From Lonsdalea britannica (lineage in GTDB: Bacteria > Pseudomonadota > Gammaproteobacteria > Enterobacterales > Enterobacteriaceae): a DNA stretch of 10,178 nt. The position numbers were made by a program, and so were the translations under genes. The stretch covers positions 1-10,178 of the forward strand of contig NZ_CAMKXG010000122.1 in assembly GCF_946477055.1 (NCBI RefSeq). Reading direction: 5' to 3'. The notes beneath the pieces are model-generated. The model ran no database searches and was not told the DNA's origin. It was given only the letters and a program-made list of their open reading frames with translations. This document shows positions 1 through 6,484 of this stretch, in pieces (the stretch's first letter is position 1; each line of letters starts with the position of its first letter).

Positions 1-6
1 AAATTC

Positions 7-22
7 AAATACACTTGTATTT
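7..22. promoter_or_regulatory. Candidate TetR-family operator (perfect palindrome)
   Basis: AAATACA-CT-TGTATTT is a perfect 7-bp inverted repeat with a 2-base centre. It lies 24 bases before the start codon of the SMR efflux gene, whose operon also encodes a TetR regulator. A short AT-rich palindrome overlapping the promoter is the usual operator form for that family, so autoregulation of the pair is a reasonable inference. The rest of the promoter is cut off by the window edge. Confidence 0.55.
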
Positions 23-46
23 AAATCACACACTGGAGCTAACACG

Positions 47-367
47 ATGGCTTGGATTTACGTATTGATAGGGGGCGTATTGGAGGTGGGGTTTACCACC
101 TGCCTGCGCTATACCGACGGCTTTAAAAACATCCCCTGGACGCTGGCTTTTCTGGTCTGCATCATCGGTAGCATGTGCTTTCTGGAGCTGGGAACGCGGA
201 GCATCCCCATCGGTACCGCCTATGCGGTCTGGACGGGGATCGGCGCATTGGGAACGGTGCTGGTCGGCATGATCTGGTATCACGAACCAGCAACACTGGT
301 CCGTGGGTTACTGATTTGTCTCTTGGTGGGTTCTGTCGCGGGTCTCAAACTGACTTCCGGTCATTAA
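47..367 (+). CDS. SMR-family efflux protein, SugE/Gdx-like subtype
   Basis: This 106-residue protein has the length and four-helix pattern of small multidrug resistance transporters, which work as dimers in the inner membrane and exchange cationic substrates for protons. The essential glutamate is at position 13 (in VLEV), and the helix-3 signature GTAYAVWTGIGALG spans residues 57-70. The C-terminal GLKLTSGH resembles SugE/Gdx guanidinium exporters. At position 16, where SugE proteins usually have Trp, this one has Phe, so substrate range cannot be assumed. GGAG at 35-38 is a good ribosome binding site eight bases before the ATG. The stop codon overlaps an in-frame ATG of the following tetR reading frame, so the two genes are probably cotranscribed. 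Because the window starts just upstream, a second SMR subunit gene further left cannot be excluded. Confidence 0.85.
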   Translation: MAWIYVLIGGVLEVGFTTCLRYTDGFKNIPWTLAFLVCIIGSMCFLELGTRSIPIGTAYAVWTGIGALGTVLVGMIWYHEPATLVRGLLICLLVGSVAGLKLTSGH

Positions 368-396
368 TGACTAACGACTTTAACTCCCTGTATAAA

Positions 397-402
397 AAGA
401 GG
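397..402 (+). promoter_or_regulatory. Ribosome binding site that decides the tetR start
   Basis: AAGAGG ends six bases before the GTG at 409. The alternative in-frame ATG at 367, which overlaps the efflux gene stop as TAATG, has no purine-rich site before it. The GTG start also gives an N-terminus (MGRKPTIDRE) typical of TetR proteins. Confidence 0.6.
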
Positions 403-408
403 TTTCAA

Positions 409-960
409 GTGGGAAGAAAACCAACTATTGACCGAGAAGCCGTGCTGGATGCCGCAGAAGGCGTAGTGTCAAAACTGGGCGCAGCAGGGCTGACAATAGA
501 TGCCGTGGCGAAGGCGGCAGGTATTACCAAGGGCGGCGTTCAGTCTTGCTTTGGCAACAAGGAATCCATGATTGAAGCCATGATCAAACGCTGGGACGTG
601 TATTACCAAAAGCAATTAGCGGAACTGTCGGGGCACACCGCCTCGCCTGACGATAAGCTCAAAGCGCATGTGGTCACGACCTCTCAAAATGACGAAAACA
701 ACGTCTCGCGCTCTGCGGTGCTGTTGTCCGCGCTTTTGCAGTCTCCGGATTATCTTGGCTCGGTACGCGAATGGTATGCGGAGCGGCAGCGTGAATTCGC
801 ACTCGAGGAAAGCGATCATGACGATACCCGGCGCATCGCTTTTCTCGCGACGGAAGGTCTGTTTTTCCTGAAATATTTTGGGTTGATGGCGTTGAGCAAA
901 GGCGAATGGGAGCAAAACGCGGCGGCGATCCGGCGGCTTCTGGACAACGATGAAAAATAA
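409..960 (+). CDS. TetR/AcrR-family transcriptional regulator
   Basis: A 183-residue protein from the GTG start, or 197 residues if the ATG at 367 is used. The N-terminal helix-turn-helix spans roughly residues 28-58, from LTIDAVAKAAGITKGG to a CFGNKESMIEAM segment. The usual YYHF-type motif is replaced by SCFGNKE, a common variant. The C-terminal part is helical, as expected for the ligand-binding and dimerisation domain, but its ligand cannot be read from sequence. It follows the SMR efflux gene with no promoter-sized gap, so it probably represses the operon through the palindrome at 7-22 and is relieved by a transported cation. Its stop lies only 16 bases before the hrp box of the next operon. 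Confidence 0.85.
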   Translation: MGRKPTIDREAVLDAAEGVVSKLGAAGLTIDAVAKAAGITKGGVQSCFGNKESMIEAMIKRWDVYYQKQLAELSGHTASPDDKLKAHVVTTSQNDENNVSRSAVLLSALLQSPDYLGSVREWYAERQREFALEESDHDDTRRIAFLATEGLFFLKYFGLMALSKGEWEQNAAAIRRLLDNDEK

Positions 961-976
961 ATAATCACACCCTACG

Positions 977-1004
977 GGAACCCTTCCCGCACCGACGCCA
1001 CTCA
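977..1004 (+). promoter_or_regulatory. hrp box: HrpL (ECF sigma factor) promoter
   Basis: GGAACC at 977-982 is followed by exactly 15 bases and then CCACTCA at 998-1004. This matches the full consensus GGAACC-N15/16-CCACNNA recognised by HrpL in plant-pathogenic enterobacteria and pseudomonads. It ends 28 bases before the chaperone start, giving a short leader, and faces the chaperone/effector pair. The -35 element sits inside a perfect inverted repeat, CGGGAA-CCC-TTCCCG, at 975-989. A match this complete, in front of a type III chaperone, is very unlikely to be chance. Confidence 0.92.
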
Positions 1005-1032
1005 TTAAGACCCTGTCACGTGAGTATCGGTT

Positions 1033-1491
1033 ATGTTGAATGAAAAATTTCATGCACTGTCTCGGGCGATTATCCAGAGATATCAGCCCGACGAACTGCC
1101 GCCGCCGCGTCCGGAGGAAGACCTCTATAGGTTGGTCTTCGAACACGATCTGCATATCTATCTGATCGGCAGCCAACCGGGGTATCTGAATATCGTCGCG
1201 ACATTTGTCGCTCCCCACGCGTGGCGAACACCGGAGGGATTTCAGGCGTTGTTGGCAGAGAATGTTTTTAGTCTACGCCATCCGGCCATCACGCTGGGCT
1301 ACGACAGCCCGAGCAACAAAATGGTGCTCTACGCCCGTCAGCCGCTGGATGAGTTATCAGCGGAGCTGGCGGTGAAAACCTTCCATGAATTTCTGACACG
1401 AGCGGACGCCTACTGCTGCAGGACGTCTCTTCCCACCATCAATCAGTCTGCTCGCCACGCTGGCTTACAACGTGTTTCCAAAAAAGCATGA
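1033..1491 (+). CDS. Type III secretion chaperone, CesT/Tir family (class IA)
   Basis: A 152-residue small acidic protein whose pattern fits CesT-type chaperones, which form cytoplasmic dimers, bind the N-terminal region of one effector and present it to the secretion ATPase. The first helix (LNEKFHALSRAII, residues 2-14) is followed by alternating strand segments (LHIYLIGSQ, YLNIVATFV, AITLGYDS, KMVLYARQP) and a final helix (ELAVKTFHEFLTRADAY), the usual alpha-beta order. It is not obviously a DspF homologue. It lies directly behind the hrp box and is followed 62 bases later by the effector gene, the common chaperone-then-effector arrangement. GTGAG at 1020-1024 is a modest ribosome binding site. 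Family assignment rests on pattern and context, not on a single diagnostic motif. Confidence 0.75.
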   Translation: MLNEKFHALSRAIIQRYQPDELPPPRPEEDLYRLVFEHDLHIYLIGSQPGYLNIVATFVAPHAWRTPEGFQALLAENVFSLRHPAITLGYDSPSNKMVLYARQPLDELSAELAVKTFHEFLTRADAYCCRTSLPTINQSARHAGLQRVSKKA

Positions 1492-1553
1492 GGAGATAGT
1501 TCTACGTTCCATTCCTGCTGGGGACGGCATTTTTCAAGCTTCGGAGGCAACCC

Positions 1554-2456
1554 ATGCCCAGATTTAACATTTTTCGCGGATCTTCTTCCTCTTCAACGTA
1601 TAGCGCCATTGTTGAGAATGGTGACACCGGCAGTCACGTTCATGACACGCGCAGCGCGAGTCAGCTGGGGTTATCGGGCTATCAATATAAAAACGTGGTG
1701 GTGAAACCCGGCACTCTGTCCGCACTGGCGGATGCCTGCTGGGCGAATCGCGTCGTCAAAAATATGCTTCCGCACGGGGCCGGAAATCAACGACAGGATG
1801 TGCGGGCCTCATCGGGTGAAAGCTGGGCCCGTATGCATCTGGCTTCCGAAAAATTTCCTCATGGCGGATTCGTTAATCAGATGAAGCGAGCGCAAAAATT
1901 TCAGGGCGGGAACTGTGCGGTGCACGCCGCCATCGCCGTTGCCGCATTAAAGGAACGCAATGTGTCGCAGCCAATATGTCGGGTCCGCCTGCGGCTGCCG
2001 GAAGACACTAGTCACGAATTTGTTTTGCTGGGCGACCCTCGCGATCGCCAATGGGGAGAACGCAACACGGTCGTCGTCGACGCCTGGCCGACGCATCCCA
2101 GCGCCTGCACGCTGAAGCAGGCGGTGTTGCACGATATGCAACGCGGTACTCATACCCCGTTGGCAGAGCTGATGCCATCACGCGATAGTCTCGTCTGGGA
2201 CGTTTCAGATTTGGTCGAGCGGAGCGATATTCGCCGTCTTCGGGAGGTCAAACTGCTGAGTTCGGAGGCGCTACAACAAAAGCTGGCGAAAGCCGGTTTG
2301 CCGTCGCTGCATTCCGACGATTTAGTCAGACATGCGTTGAATGACGACTCTTTTAACCGTTTTGATGTGCGCGTCGCGACCGATCCCTCCACGACTTACA
2401 CCAATGACGCCAGCCACCGAGGTCAAAGTTTCGACTTTTTATTGTCCGACCGGTAG
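1554..2456 (+). CDS. Type III effector, putative cysteine protease/transglutaminase-like (HopX/AvrPphE-like)
   Basis: A 300-residue protein probably injected into plant cells. The N-terminus (MPRFNIFRGSSSSSTYSAIV) is serine-rich with no acidic residue in the first 20 positions, as expected of a type III secretion signal. The core carries GGNCAVHAAIAVAAL (Cys121), SHEFVLLGD (His154) and VVVDAWP (Asp176), the spacing and surroundings of a papain/transglutaminase-fold Cys-His-Asp triad. This resembles the HopX (AvrPphE/XopE/RipE) family, though at 300 residues it is shorter than typical members, so a distant or new subfamily is possible. GGAGG at 1543-1547 is a strong ribosome binding site six bases before the ATG. 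It should be expressed under HrpL with its upstream chaperone. No membrane segment or myristoylation glycine is seen. Confidence 0.75.
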   Translation: MPRFNIFRGSSSSSTYSAIVENGDTGSHVHDTRSASQLGLSGYQYKNVVVKPGTLSALADACWANRVVKNMLPHGAGNQRQDVRASSGESWARMHLASEKFPHGGFVNQMKRAQKFQGGNCAVHAAIAVAALKERNVSQPICRVRLRLPEDTSHEFVLLGDPRDRQWGERNTVVVDAWPTHPSACTLKQAVLHDMQRGTHTPLAELMPSRDSLVWDVSDLVERSDIRRLREVKLLSSEALQQKLAKAGLPSLHSDDLVRHALNDDSFNRFDVRVATDPSTTYTNDASHRGQSFDFLLSDR

Positions 2457-2458
2457 GG

Positions 2459-2490
2459 GCGCTTCGTTATGCGACTCCCAGCGCTTTCCT
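2459..2490 (+). terminator. Weak candidate terminator after the effector operon
   Basis: GCGCT (2459-2463) pairs with AGCGC (2480-2484) across a 16-base loop and is followed by a pyrimidine-rich TTTCCTTCTTC. The stem is short and the tail is not a pure T run, so this is only a possible terminator. It starts three bases after the effector stop codon. Confidence 0.25.
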
Positions 2491-2740
2491 TCTTCAAAAG
2501 TCACTCAGAGACCGAACGCACAACGGCGTTGTTCTATCCACGAGGCCTACGACGCAATCCCCTCAATAAATAGAGCAGGCCGCGTTATGGCGAGTCGATT
2601 TCCGCGCTGATTTTTTCTGCGGGCGCGATGTGGCGCAAAAGGATAATCGCTGACGGTGGAAGCCCTGGCTACTCGCATCGGGCTGCCATCGGGTCAGATC
2701 GCTTTGCTTGAGCGGCGGCGGAAACCGGATCAATGCCGCT

Positions 2741-3553
2741 TCAATACCGCATTCCTTCGCCGAACGCCCCTTCCATCATGCAAATGCGCGCTGCGAAGTT
2801 GGCCCCCTGACGCAGGCTTTCGGATAGCGTTTTTCCATCGAGATGCGCCAATAGAAAGGCCGTGATGAAAGCGTCTCCGGCACCGAGCGTGTCGATAGGT
2901 TCAATCGGTTCTGGTGCCTGACTCATCCATTGGTTGCCATCGAACAATATTGCGCCCTCCGCGCCACGCGTGGCGATGACCCACCGGCAACCCGCATCGT
3001 GCGCCGCCAGCAGCAGCCGACGGGTCTCATCAATAGGGCGGTCCGCACAGGAGAAAAACGCGTAATCCAGCCAGCGGCACTGGGACAGCGCCTGATCAAC
3101 GTCGAAGTCATCCGAAAAGTCGTAGGATAACCGGCCGGGCAACGCGCCGAGATCCGCCAGCAGCGGGTCGATATAGCTGTAGGCGCTGGTATGGATCAGG
3201 TCGAAGCGGCCCAGCCACGAGAGGTGCTCCAGCACGAAACGCATGGAGGTGCTTTGACGGATACCGCCCGCATTAGAGCCGAGGAACACGCGTTCCCCCT
3301 GCTCAATGCTAAGACTGGCGTGACCGCTTTCGCCAGCGACCGTCAGGCAGTGTTCGAGACCAACGCCGCGCTGTTCGAGCACGCGGCGGATGTGCTCCGC
3401 CGCCCGGTCGTCGCCAAACACGCCTAAATAGGCGGCATGAGCCGATAACAGGCGGGCATAAACGCTGAAATTCAGCGCATTGCCGCCCGGATAACCGGTG
3501 CCGGTGTGGGTATATCGATCGATAACGTTATCGCCAAGTCCCAGGACTTTCAT
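2741..3553 (-). CDS. fraD: PfkB-family sugar kinase, fructosamine/fructose-amino acid 6-kinase
   Basis: A 270-residue ribokinase/PfkB-family kinase predicted to phosphorylate the fructosyl moiety of an imported Amadori compound at C6, using ATP in the cytoplasm. The N-terminal substrate-binding motif PGGNALNFSVYA spans residues 22-33. The C-terminal PfkB signature DTLGAGDAFITAFL spans 221-234, with the catalytic base Asp227 and an intact GAGD anion hole. The segment AYDFSDDFD-like at 144-151 and APEPIEPIDTLGAGD closely parallel FrlD of Escherichia coli, which is of similar length. It is the last gene of the operon, ten bases after the FraB-like deglycase; GAGG overlapping that gene's stop serves as its ribosome binding site. 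The deglycase partner points to FraD rather than FrlD, but the kinase alone does not settle its substrate. Confidence 0.82.
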   Translation of the reverse strand: MKVLGLGDNVIDRYTHTGTGYPGGNALNFSVYARLLSAHAAYLGVFGDDRAAEHIRRVLEQRGVGLEHCLTVAGESGHASLSIEQGERVFLGSNAGGIRQSTSMRFVLEHLSWLGRFDLIHTSAYSYIDPLLADLGALPGRLSYDFSDDFDVDQALSQCRWLDYAFFSCADRPIDETRRLLLAAHDAGCRWVIATRGAEGAILFDGNQWMSQAPEPIEPIDTLGAGDAFITAFLLAHLDGKTLSESLRQGANFAARICMMEGAFGEGMRY

Positions 3554-3563
3554 TACGCGTACC

Positions 3564-4541
3564 TCAGTAATCCACCTGACCCATGTATCGCCGCGTCTCC
3601 AGAGGATGCTGACGCACCTTCGCCAACGCCGCGCGGTATTCGCACATGACGCTGTAGAACAGTATCGGATTGAAATACTCCACTACGCCAGCCGGGATCA
3701 CACCCAGACCGAGTGCTTTGGCGTCAATGATTTCCACCTTGTCGGCATAGCGGCTCAGGAAGTCCCGCACGCGCTCATCCAGCGGCCGAGTGCGCCCCTC
3801 GTTCATCATCAGGATCCAGGGCGTGTGGTGATCCGTGACCTCAAACGGCCCGTGGAAATATTCGCCGCTGTGGATGGAAGCGGCATTCACCCACTGCATT
3901 TCCATCAGCGAGCAGATGGCGAAGCCGTAAGCGTGACCGTAAGACGCGCCGCTGGACAAGATGTAAAACAGAGACTCCTTCGCATAGCGATCGGCAAACG
4001 CCGCCGTGCGGGTCTGCACCTGCTGGCGTGCGTTCGCAATCACCGCGTCGATCTGCCCCATGCCCGCCTGAAAGTCAGCGTAGCCGTCAAAGCCCTCGGT
4101 CTGCTGCAATGCCTCAACGCACAGGCTGAGGATCAGCGCCATCGGGTTATTGACCACCTGACTGTCATTCCCCCAGGCGTACAGCAGATTGCCGTTCGAA
4201 AAGTCGATCAGCCGAGCGCTCTCATTATGCGTCAGCGTGACGGTCACGCTGCCGCGCTGTTGGGCCAGCTCCGCCGCCGCCACCGATTCCGGCGTGTTGC
4301 CGCCGTGAGAACAGACGATGGTCAGTGACTGGTTGCCTAAGGTTTTAGGGGCCGCGTAAACAAACTCGTTGGCGGTCATCATGTAGCTGTGCAGCACCGT
4401 GGACTCACTGTTCAGGAAATAGTGGGCCGGATACATGTCGACCAACGACCCGCCGCAGGCGACCAAAAACACCTGCCGTAGCCCTCCCTGCGGGCGGAAA
4501 CGCTGTTCGATAAGGGAAGCAATCATCGCTGCTGTATTCAT
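3564..4541 (-). CDS. fraB: SIS-domain deglycase, 6-phosphofructose-aspartate deglycase (FraB) homologue
   Basis: A 325-residue double-SIS protein expected to split a 6-phosphofructosyl amino acid into glucose-6-phosphate and the free amino acid. SIS features include VACGGSLVDMYPA (28-40) and the phosphosugar loop CSHGGNTPESV (77-87); the second domain holds ILSSGASYGHAYG (194-206). The segment MEMQWVNAASIHSGEYFHGPFE (213-234) gives Glu214 and His230, the two residues known as catalytic in Salmonella FraB and at the same numbering. The end, RQHPLETRRYMGQVDY, also matches the FraB/FrlB tail as I recall it. The start lies three bases after the binding-protein stop, so translation is probably coupled. 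The exact amino acid (Asp, Asn, Lys or other) cannot be told from sequence, but resemblance is stronger to FraB than to FrlB. Confidence 0.87.
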   Translation of the reverse strand: MNTAAMIASLIEQRFRPQGGLRQVFLVACGGSLVDMYPAHYFLNSESTVLHSYMMTANEFVYAAPKTLGNQSLTIVCSHGGNTPESVAAAELAQQRGSVTVTLTHNESARLIDFSNGNLLYAWGNDSQVVNNPMALILSLCVEALQQTEGFDGYADFQAGMGQIDAVIANARQQVQTRTAAFADRYAKESLFYILSSGASYGHAYGFAICSLMEMQWVNAASIHSGEYFHGPFEVTDHHTPWILMMNEGRTRPLDERVRDFLSRYADKVEIIDAKALGLGVIPAGVVEYFNPILFYSVMCEYRAALAKVRQHPLETRRYMGQVDY

Positions 4542-4544
4542 GAA

Positions 4545-5324
4545 TTAGTCGCCATACACGTTGAAGGTGAAGTATTTTTTTGCCAATCGGTCGTAAGTGC
4601 CGTCCTGCCGGATCTGAGTGATCGCGCCATTAAGCTGTTCCAGCAGTTGAGTATCCTGCTTCCTGACGCCAATGCCGGTGCCCGGGCCAAACACGGCATC
4701 GTCTTTCACCTGCGGCTCTATCAGGCTGAACCCTTTGCCCTCCGGCTTCTTCAGCAACGCTTCGGTCACCACCGTGGCATCATCCAGCGTCGCGTCCAGA
4801 CGGCCGACGACCAGATCGGCATAGACCGCTTCAGCGCTGGGGTAAGACACCAGCTCAACGCCCTCAGAACGCCAGTATTTCTGCGCGTAAATTTCGAATA
4901 CCGATCCCTGCTGTACGCCAACGCGCTTGCCGCGCAGTGACTCGGCGGTCGGCTTCAAACCGCTGTCTTTTGCGGCGACCAGATAAGCCGGCGTGTTAAA
5001 CAATTTGTGGGAAAAGTTGATGGCTTTCTGCCGTTCGCGGGTGATAGAGAGCGAAGAGAGGATCGCATCGAATTTACGCGCATGCAGCGCGGGGATCAGA
5101 CCGTCAAAGCTGCTCTCCACCCAGACGCATTGGGTCTTCAGACGCGCGCAGATCTCATTACCTAAATCAATATCGAAACCCTGCAACTGCCCATCCGCGG
5201 CTTTGGACTCAAACGGGGGAAAGGTGGCGTCAGTACCAAACCGGATAGGCGGTAGAGCGGAAGCCGGGCTGGAGAGGGCCGCCATCACCAGACTCAGGGA
5301 TAACAGGGCAAGCGTTTTTTTCAT
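4545..5324 (-). CDS. Periplasmic amino-acid-type ABC substrate-binding protein (HisJ/ArgT family)
   Basis: A family 3 extracellular solute-binding protein of 259 residues. The start is set at the second of two adjacent ATGs, because GGGAG at 5331-5335 is six bases away from it but only three from the first (5327). A signal peptide (MKKTLALLSLSLVMAALSSPASA) precedes the mature protein. Then come FGTDATFPPFES and the family signature GFDIDLGNEICARL with a Cys pair typical of HisJ/ArgT. SITRERQ and DATLDDATVV hold the Arg and Asp that usually bind the amino acid carboxyl and amino groups. It heads the operon with the fra-like deglycase and kinase, so the likely ligand is a fructose-amino acid rather than a free amino acid. 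No permease or ATPase gene accompanies it in the window; it may use a shared HisQMP-like transporter. Confidence 0.85.
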   Translation of the reverse strand: MKKTLALLSLSLVMAALSSPASALPPIRFGTDATFPPFESKAADGQLQGFDIDLGNEICARLKTQCVWVESSFDGLIPALHARKFDAILSSLSITRERQKAINFSHKLFNTPAYLVAAKDSGLKPTAESLRGKRVGVQQGSVFEIYAQKYWRSEGVELVSYPSAEAVYADLVVGRLDATLDDATVVTEALLKKPEGKGFSLIEPQVKDDAVFGPGTGIGVRKQDTQLLEQLNGAITQIRQDGTYDRLAKKYFTFNVYGD

Positions 5325-5338
5325 CATTCACTCCCTAT

Positions 5339-5373
5339 AAATATACCGTAAAATATACCACTAGAGATATACG
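5339..5373. promoter_or_regulatory. ATATAC direct repeats, candidate GntR operator
   Basis: AAATATACC occurs at 5339-5347 and again at 5351-5359, 12 bases apart, with a third partial copy ATATACG at 5367-5373. They start 15 bases upstream of the binding-protein start codon, in the space shared with the divergent GntR gene. This position suits a repressor site for the catabolic operon. A TATAAT sequence at 5418-5423 (with TATAAT also readable on the other strand at 5416-5421) may be a -10 element, but no convincing -35 accompanies it. The rest of 5325-5560 shows no gene. Confidence 0.4.
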
Positions 5374-5560
5374 CTTATCACTCCCCTCGGGCAACGAGTT
5401 TATCCATATTATTCAATTATAATAGTACGTTAGGGTGTTGTGGTCTGATTAACTCAGGGGGATAATAGGGCGGTAAAGCGCAATAACTGATGATAAAACA
5501 AGCGATAAGCCCTGCGACAAACGCTCTTTCTTTGGCATGCATCGGACCAGAAAACATACC

Positions 5561-6319
5561 ATGAATAACATGAATACAGGCAAACGCCGTCCCCGCAAAG
5601 CGTATCTGGAAGCCAAGCAGGCTCTGCTGAGCTTGTTAAATACCCCCGAGTACAACGATGGCGATCAGATCCCGGCGGAACGTGATCTCGCCGTCGTGCT
5701 CGGCATCAGCCGAATGACGCTGCGTAAAATCATTGATGAACTGGTCGACGCCGGGCTACTGGAACGTCGCGGCAATCAAGGCACCTGGCTGACCCAGACC
5801 ACGATTGAGCGGCCGCTGACGCAGGCCATTGAACAGGGTATCAGCAAGATCACCGAGCTGAACGGCGCGGTGCCCGGCAGCCGGTTACTCTATTTTCAGG
5901 ACACGGCCGCCAGCGCCCGTATCGCACCCCTGCTGAACATTGAAATAGGCGATCCGGTGGTGATGATCAAACGACTGCGGCTGGCGGACGGCGATCCGTT
6001 TTGTCTGGAAACCAGCTATCTGCCACGCGCGCTGATGCCGGATCTAACGGCTGAAATGCTGGAGGAGAGCGGTTCACTGTATCGACTGCTGGCCGAGCGC
6101 TACCGCCTCTTTGGCGTTTCCGACGAGGGCACCATTCGGGTCGGGATAATGAATGAGGAAGAGCAGGCGTTGCTGAATGCGCCGCCGGACAGCCCCGCGC
6201 TCATCTATCGCGGCGTGATTGCCGACCGTTTTCAACGGCCGGTGGAATATCTGGTGTCAGTCAACCATCCGCAGCGGGTCTCGTTTCGTATCAGCCACCG
6301 CCCTAACGCCGAGCGATAA
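5561..6319 (+). CDS. GntR-family regulator, HutC/FarR type with UTRA domain (probable regulator of the fra-like operon)
   Basis: A 252-residue regulator from the ATG at 5561; starts at 5537 and 5570 are also possible and none has a clear ribosome binding site. The N-terminal winged helix-turn-helix is GDQIPAERDLAVVLGISRMTLRKIIDELVDAGLLERRGNQGTWL, about residues 34-77. The C-terminal UTRA effector domain includes VVMIKRLRLADGDPFCLETSYLP and ends with PVEYLVSVNHPQRVSFRI. UTRA regulators commonly sense phosphosugars or amino-acid metabolites. It is divergent from the binding protein/deglycase/kinase operon and shares its 236-base intergenic region, so it most likely represses that operon and is released by the substrate or its 6-phosphate. 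It would then be the functional counterpart of FraR or FrlR; orthology is not shown. Confidence 0.85.
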   Translation: MNNMNTGKRRPRKAYLEAKQALLSLLNTPEYNDGDQIPAERDLAVVLGISRMTLRKIIDELVDAGLLERRGNQGTWLTQTTIERPLTQAIEQGISKITELNGAVPGSRLLYFQDTAASARIAPLLNIEIGDPVVMIKRLRLADGDPFCLETSYLPRALMPDLTAEMLEESGSLYRLLAERYRLFGVSDEGTIRVGIMNEEEQALLNAPPDSPALIYRGVIADRFQRPVEYLVSVNHPQRVSFRISHRPNAER

Positions 6320-6353
6320 GACGGCGGTGTCTTCGGGATATCGGCCCGAGCGC

Positions 6354-6392
6354 GCGCGGTTTTCGGTCAGGCGTCACAGAGAAAAACCGCGC
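6354..6392. repeat. 10-bp perfect inverted repeat after the GntR gene
   Basis: GCGCGGTTTT (6354-6363) and AAAACCGCGC (6383-6392) are perfect complements around a 19-base loop, 34 bases after the regulator stop. It can form a stable hairpin but lacks a following T run, so it is either an imperfect terminator or an mRNA-end stabilising structure. Confidence 0.45.
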
Positions 6393-6484
6393 CAGCATGT
6401 TCGTCTCTTAGCCGCGCCACACGCCATGAAAGTCGCCGTGTAAAGGGCTATGCTCTTTGCAGGACATCACAAACGGAGTCAGCA

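Noticed and set aside
367..408. ATG start for tetR overlapping the efflux gene stop
   Set aside because: Translational coupling is possible, but there is no ribosome binding site and the GTG at 409 has AAGAGG at ideal spacing and a typical TetR N-terminus.
616..1218. A 200-codon open frame on the - strand
   Set aside because: It overlaps tetR, the hrp box and the chaperone start on the other strand, and looks like a codon-bias shadow rich in Arg.
2644..2740. A short reading frame (SLTVEALATRIGLPSGQ...) resembling the end of FAD-binding fumarate-reductase-like oxidoreductases
   Set aside because: The resemblance covers only about 15 residues, a stop codon precedes it at 2644-2646, and no flavin-binding motif is present, so a pseudogene remnant cannot be supported.
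3498..4328. A 276-codon open frame on the + strand
   Set aside because: It lies antisense to the well-supported deglycase gene and its translation has no recognisable domain; high GC creates such shadow frames.
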